This document shows, piece after piece, positions 58,653-64,000 of a stretch of 64,000 nucleotides of DNA. The translations under genes were made by a program, and so were the position numbers. Location: positions 496,001-560,000 of the forward strand of contig NW_027331833.1 of the NCBI RefSeq assembly GCF_033568475.1. The letters run 5' to 3'. The stretch comes from Henckelia pumila (taxonomy: Eukaryota > Streptophyta > Magnoliopsida > Lamiales > Gesneriaceae). The notes under the pieces are model-generated. The model saw nothing but the letters and a program-made list of their open reading frames with translations. It ran no database searches and was not told where the DNA came from. Numbering within the stretch: the first letter of the stretch is position 1; every line of letters begins with the position of its first letter.

Positions 58653-60015
58653 TTTTTTTATATATATAAAACTAACACTGTTTGGAGTGTGATATAAAAT
58701 ATCACAACCCAATACTCATAAACAAATTAATCGCATGGTCCCATTTTTGTCCAGATGAACAGAACAAAGTGTCAATTTCTGTCATAAAATTTTCTTCTAG
58801 GAAGTTCACTTAGCAGCATGCACATCATCACATGCTCATATATACTAAGAGACATTCAAAATTAATCCATTTTCTTTTTGTGTTTTTGGTTAAAAAAATT
58901 CATTGAATAATTAATTGGTTTGCTACAATATAATGTTTAATTTATGACTAGTAAAATGTGAAAAGAATATTAATTACGGAAAATAATTAGTGGCAGGATA
59001 ATGGTCAATATTGTGATAAGATAGCGATCTGATTATGATTTTTGAGTGCTTGACTTAACCGATGTAAAACGGAACGTTTGGCTGAGGTTGTTCTGAATTA
59101 ATGCTGCTGTGTGTTTCAAGACAAAAAGAAGAGAGAATAATATGCAATATCATTATTCATATTGGATAAATATGATGTGGAAACCTCATCCATTTTAAAT
59201 CATATATATATATATACATATATTTTAAAAAAAACAAACAAATTCTACCTCTTTGGATAATATGATGTATGCAATAAATAAATGAGTAGATTTCTTTTGA
59301 TACAAAAAGTAATTTTTTTTTATAGAGATTTTTTGTGTAAATTAATATTTTTTTTCCTACTTCACATGAATCACATCCGCGTGCGCATATACACATGCAC
59401 ATACACTAACACACACATTGTATCTACAAAATAATGGATAATGAGTAAATTTATATACGGTAATTAATTTTAAATATTTTTAATAATTCTCAATCCAATG
59501 TAATGAAAGTAAAGTAAAAACTACGAATAAACTATGTATATATTAGAAAGCAACCAGTAATAGATTAAAATCATATTATAAATATACATAAAGATATATT
59601 TTCTTTTTAAAATAGCATCGGGAGTTGGCATAAAATCTGTGAAGGTGTGTGTGCATGTGACAGTCATATATGGAGTGGAAAATGACTCTTGTTGTAAATG
59701 CGTCTCTTGAATGCCATAAATGTCCAAGGACCGCACATAAACGCAGGCCAAATGGGATGCATTCCTTTAACTAATTAATTAATTAATTAATATATGAGTA
59801 CATTTCTTTTGAGTCTATACAAGACGAGTTCATATGATTCATATTTAGAGCGAAAGATATTACTCCTGGCATAAAAAAATTATTCTGTTTTATGGATATC
59901 GTGTTAGGTAATATATCCGTCTAATAAATCGTGAGATGATTTCATGTTAATGCCGCCTCTACATATTTTGCTATATTAAGATTTTGACTAGGTATATATG
60001 ATCAGATTTTGGTAT
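58653..60015. other. Intergenic region, no gene
   Basis: AT-rich with no supported gene. A denser patch at 59620-59750 has a short minus-strand frame without any recognised domain. Confidence 0.4.
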
Positions 60016-60023
60016 TCCGTAGG

Positions 60024-60808
60024 CAGAGCCGTTTTCAAAAAATTAGAGGTCCTAGCTAGGCTAATTTTCAAGAGAAGATCCTATATAATATTTTTATTAG
60101 CTATCGATACGATCACTTTATTTAATAATCAAAATTCCAAATATTTCCAACTGAAAATAATGACATAAATGATGACATTGAAAGAGGAAAAAAATTAAAA
60201 CTAAAAAAGAATTCGATTAACTCTCTAATATCACAAGTCAGATATGTATTAATACATAATACAAATAGAATAAGAATCATCCATCAAACTAAAGAAGTGT
60301 AAATAAATTATTTTTATCATAAAACAAATAAAAACTATAATTTAAATAGTAGTAAATGAAATGAATAATTATGATCGATTTGGGTAAAAATCAACTCAAC
60401 AGTTAAATAAGAAAATTACAACATTTTAGAATCTCAGATACCAAAACCAAATAAATAAAAAAATAAAACATCAATAGCAAATTCGCAATATACAAATAGA
60501 CAAGAAAATTTCAATAAAAATGATAGATAATTGACACAATTTAAACAATCTAATTTACCTGAATGACACAATTTAATGACAAAAAGATGAGTTTTTTTTT
60601 ACAAGAAATAAGTTTTTTTTAACCCAAGAAATGAGAAAAAATACAAAAATTGACCACAATTTCAAATTTTTAACGAAAATATTGAGACACGCCTAATATT
60701 TTAAATAAAAAATTATTAATAATTAAATAAAATTTAAAAATTAAGGCTCCACACAAAGGGGAGGCCCTAGGAAACTGCCTAGGCTACCTCCCGTTGGAAC
60801 CGGCGCTG
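60024..60808. mobile_element. Non-autonomous hAT element
   Basis: 785 bp, starting CAGAGCCGTTTTC and ending GGAACCGGCGCTG (inverted ends). A perfect 8-bp duplication TCCGTAGG lies at 60016-60023 and 60809-60816. The subterminal AATTAGAGGTCCTAG is shared with the element at 61567. The interior is AT-rich with no transposase. Confidence 0.9.
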
Positions 60809-60816
60809 TCCGTAGG

Positions 60817-61558
60817 AACCCACAACCGTTATCTTTCGATATCATGTAATCTGTGTGTATATATATGTTTATATATTTTTTATTTATAGTTAGTTGGCAT
60901 TTTTATATTATTGATATTGATATTTACATGTGGCTTTCTTTGAAGTTAATTAGGCTTTTAAATTTTTTTACATATATTAATCATTTTATGGAGAGCATTC
61001 AATATTGACCGTTATAAGATGTTGAATAAAAATAACATTACAATATATGGAATCTAATTCAAAATGATATGCTTTATAAAAAAAATAATATTAATTAATT
61101 AATTATTCAAGTTACTTTAAAAATAAAAATAATTTATTCAGTAACCCATCGAATTTTCATGAATTTTTTTTTAAAAAATATAATTTAATCTCTGAAATAC
61201 ATTCACAGTTAGATTTAGAGAATATTTATAGTACTAAATTTAGGACATTGACATATTAAAATTTTATGTCAGTATTAGGATCATTGGTATTCAATTTTTT
61301 TTAAAAAACGAAAACAAAACAAAAAAAAAAGTTAAAACATATTCTTATGAAAATAATAAATAAAATACATGTAATATGTACCCCAAAAATTTTTATTCGT
61401 AATTTTTTAATGTAAAAGTTAGCTCTTTTAAAGAGAAAATCCTAGGTGCATCCTTGTTCGATGTGCACTGGGTAAACTTTCTTACTAACGCAATAGTTTG
61501 CAAACTAAAGTAAACCGCACTAGGCAAGTCTTGTGTGACATGGTAGTTCAAGAAGGTG
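60817..61558. other. Intergenic region, no gene
   Basis: AT-rich with nothing supported. Confidence 0.4.
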
Positions 61559-61566
61559 TTGGTAAG

Positions 61567-62490
61567 CAGGGCCGTCTCCAGAAAATTAGAGGCCCTAAGC
61601 TAACTTAAGGTCAATATAATTTTTTTTGTTGTAAAATATACAAATATTACGTACGAACTGATAATAAAATGAACATGATGATCACCAAAATCTAATTTAA
61701 TATATCAATTTACCACGTAAATATATTAAATATCAAAAAAGACATATATATAAACTAAATCTAATAAAAAATGTTCAAACTCTTCGCGCTTTCTGTTGTG
61801 CAAAATTGTCAACTAAATAATCATAATCAAGATTAGCTACCATCTTTTTTTCAATAGAAAATATTGCCAAACCATTCAATTTATCTTGTGACATAGTTGA
61901 TCGGAGGTAGTTCTTTATCAATTTATCTAGCTTGGAGAAACTTCTTTCAGCAGAATCTACCGTAACGGGTATGGTTAATAATATTCTATAAGCTATCCCC
62001 GTCATAACTCACAAAGATTAAAATTTAAATAATATTCCAAATTCAAAGTTTCTTTTCCCCGTCATAACTCACAATAAGAATCTAAAAAAACAAATAAAAA
62101 AATAATTTAAATATTAACAAATATTGATTGTTGATATGAGATTTAAAGCATGCACCAAACGCAATACACAAACATACAAAAAAATCAAATTCAATAATAA
62201 AAAAAAGGGCATGATAATTGACCCAATTTAAGCAATATAACTCACCTGAATAAAGCAATTTAACGAAAAAAAGGAAGGAGAAAAAACACAAAAATTAATA
62301 ACGTTTAATATTTTTAAACAAATAATTAGAGGCTCATAGTCTATCTAGAGTTTTGAATAGAAGAATAAAAATATATAGATATATATACATATTTATTTAT
62401 ATATAATATATAATAAAATATATTTTAAAAAAAATTTGAGGCTCCACCAAGGGGAGACCATAGGCAGCCGCCTAGGTGGCCTCTCCCTAG
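61567..62490 (-). mobile_element. hAT element remnant with transposase fragment
   Basis: The left end CAGGGCCGTCTCC, with AATTAGAGGCCCTAAGC, matches the start of the element at 60024. The right side (CCGCCTAGGTGGCCTC, about 62467-62482) resembles the subterminal part of that element, but a proper terminus is missing. A partly matching flank (TTGGTAAG left, GGGGTAAG right) may be the target duplication. It carries the 3' end of a hAT transposase on minus. Confidence 0.7.
61775..62005 (-). pseudogene. hAT transposase C-terminal dimerisation fragment
   Basis: About 76 codons. The motif ILLTIPVTVDSAERSFSKLD, followed by LRSTMSQDKLNGLAIFSIE, is the conserved hAT dimerisation region at the C-terminus of these transposases. 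The catalytic domain and zinc finger are absent. It ends with a natural-looking C-terminus (QQKARRV-stop). Confidence 0.88.
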
Positions 62491-63149
62491 GGGGTAAGGA
62501 GAATCGAATCTTGACATCTGATCAAGTTTTTAACTGCTCCATCAACTTGGAAACTCGTTAAGTTCTTATATCGTTAAAATTAGATCTTGACGGAATTCTT
62601 AACGTGTGTCGTGACAAGTATAAGTTTAGGTTTAAACAAGTTCAGTGCATGTAAAGGTCTTTCATAATAGTCATGGCTCGAGTATTAGATCCTAGCAAAC
62701 CCCACCAATTACACTCATAATTAACTTGATAACTCTATTGCTTTTATTTTCCAGGTAATCCACATTTATTTTTCTGGTCCGCCACTTACATATACAGACT
62801 ACACGAAATCGATGTAATTTTGGATTTGCCTGAAACATTATTTGTACGATCAAACTAACTATATAGTTTTATTATATGATAATAATATTTGTCTTCATAT
62901 TTTATTTTTTTCCTAACTATTTCAATTTTAAAAAAAATTAATAACTTTTATTTTAATTTTTTTTTGAAAAACACTTCTTTCATGGATTAAAATTCTGATG
63001 TTTTAGTACAGAAAATATTAATTTTGTGGATGTAATATTTTGCCGACAGTGAAGAAGTTGATTCTGTTCTGCTCTGAATTATTTATTATTCTTTCTGGTA
63101 CATTTTGATATTGATATTCTTTTTTGAAGAGGGATTTCAAAGGATAAAA
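62491..63149. other. Intergenic region, no gene
   Basis: AT-rich with no supported gene. GGAGAATCGAATCTTG near 62498 is similar to a tRNA B box and might be a SINE relic. Confidence 0.35.
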
Positions 63150-63159
63150 GATTCTTCTT

Positions 63160-63356
63160 CAATTAGCAGATGATTCATATTCCAATCTCGACAAAATTTT
63201 AAAAATAATTTTTGTAAATCAGCTTTTATAAGAATTTGATCACCCAATTAGCCAGAAGACTTCGACTAGCGGGTGGTTCATAATCCAGTCTCGACAAAAT
63301 TTCAAAAATAATTTTTGTAAATTAGCTTTGTAGGAATTTGATCACCCGATTATTCA
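63160..63356. repeat. Two-copy tandem repeat, about 100 bp each
   Basis: Copies at about 63166-63250 and 63266-63356 share TCTCGACAAAATTT, AAAAATAATTTTTGTAAAT and GAATTTGATCACCC. The second has a few substitutions and a small deletion. Confidence 0.85.
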
Positions 63357-63858
63357 AAATCTAGTAGTGTTATAGGTTGATTTCCTCCCATATTTAGGCA
63401 GTGTCTGAGATTGTTATTAAAAAAATACTTATAAGTTTTTCTTTCACATAATTTTTGCTATTTAAGTCAGATTTTCGTTGGAGCAAGGATATAACTGACG
63501 TGATGATTAACAAGCTGTTAAACTAGGATTTGATAATTTAGTTTGTCAAAATTTGGTATTAATTTTATACTTTAGTTTTTACTCCCCTTCCAATATTTAG
63601 TTCAATTATCGGCAGATTAGAGTTACGGCATCCAACGAATCGTAACAAAACGATGCAAATCATCCTGTTCTCTTAGCCTAACTTGTGTTCTTATGGCTAT
63701 GACTTTAAAATTTGAAATATAAAATGATTTTAAGCCCTTCCCTTTTCCTATTGGAGATAAAATGGGAAAACCTATAAAACAAATTAATCAATAATACAAG
63801 CCATAAACTAACATTGAAACTACGACACAACCTTAATAATACTTCTTAAAATTCCTCC
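63357..63858 (-). other. 3' flank of the homocysteine S-methyltransferase gene
   Basis: On minus, the 3' untranslated region of the gene starts here and merges with intergenic sequence. No other gene is visible. Confidence 0.5.
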
Positions 63859-64000
63859 TCATCTCTTCTTCAAAACTTTGGAAACGGCTCGAATAGTACA
63901 AGGCGTAGTCCTACAGCAGCCTCCTATGATTTTCGCTCCAGCATCCCGCCATTGCGTTGCAAAGATCTCGAATTTTTCATCGTCAAAACACTTGGATGGC
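63859..64000 (-). CDS. HMT: Homocysteine S-methyltransferase, C-terminal end (partial)
   Basis: The last 47 codons on minus, cut by the window edge. They read FEIFATQWRDAGAKIIGGCC and then RTTPCTIRAVSKVLKKR-stop (TGA at 63861-63859). GGCC is the conserved Cys pair of this family, which binds the catalytic zinc together with an upstream Cys; the GGCCRTTP context is diagnostic. The enzyme methylates homocysteine to methionine using S-methylmethionine in the cytosol. The frame is intact. Which HMT paralogue it is cannot be told. Confidence 0.9.
   Translation of the reverse strand, partial: PSKCFDDEKFEIFATQWRDAGAKIIGGCCRTTPCTIRAVSKVLKKR

Noticed and set aside
59521..59751. Minus-strand 76-codon frame
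   Set aside because: No domain or neighbour context and AT-rich codons; likely chance.

Overview
This window looks like nuclear DNA of a eudicot. The evidence is AT-rich intergenic sequence, GT-AG introns, a group II CONSTANS-like gene, a homocysteine S-methyltransferase 3' end, and plant lineages of Ty1/copia, Ty3/gypsy, Mutator, hAT and MITE elements. An asterid (possibly Lamiales) is my impression only and is not proven. About 55 kb is transposon-derived; only the last 9 kb carries host genes that I recognise.

Positions 1-30228 are one nested stack. The outer element is a decayed Ty1/copia element of the Sirevirus type on the + strand. Its 5' LTR starts about 168 bp before the window, and gag and pol follow. 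Two antisense ORFs and a long env-like ORF lie between pol and the polypurine tract. Its pol is split by a 10.1-kb gag-protease-only Athila/Tat-like element (4011-14113, minus, TSD GCACC), which itself carries a solo LTR (6917-8882, TSD AAACA). Its 3' LTR is split by a Ty3/gypsy element (20495-29274, TSD derived from CTATA) that contains a 1.88-kb internal tandem duplication.

Positions 30356-37322 are a solo LTR (TSD GATCA) that absorbed a truncated minus-strand gypsy element of the same family as the one at 20495-29274, and a 733-bp hAT element (TSD CATGTATT). Positions 37328-37900 look like a broken host-gene fragment. Positions 38367-45803 are a Mutator-like element with a decayed mudrA-type gene on + and exon-like pieces of a convergent minus-strand gene, one with a viroplasmin/RNase H1 hybrid-binding domain. 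A pair of solo or partial LTRs sits inside it. Direct repeats of about 400 bp flank the Mutator-like element, and the right-hand copy contains a perfect 97-bp inverted repeat.

Positions 46300-54800 are AT-rich, with several MITEs, a solo LTR (52324-53883, TSD ATATT) and a scrap of gypsy pol. Positions 55431-57103 are an intact two-exon B-box/CCT transcription factor gene on minus. Two related hAT remnants follow, and the window ends inside the last exon of a minus-strand homocysteine S-methyltransferase gene.

The only genes likely to be working are the CONSTANS-like gene and the methyltransferase. All transposon genes have stops, frameshifts or deletions. The least explained signals are the antisense ORF pair with its own TATA box in the copia element, the triple palindromes at a fixed place in gypsy LTRs, the perfect 97-bp hairpin, and the second gene of the Mutator-like element.
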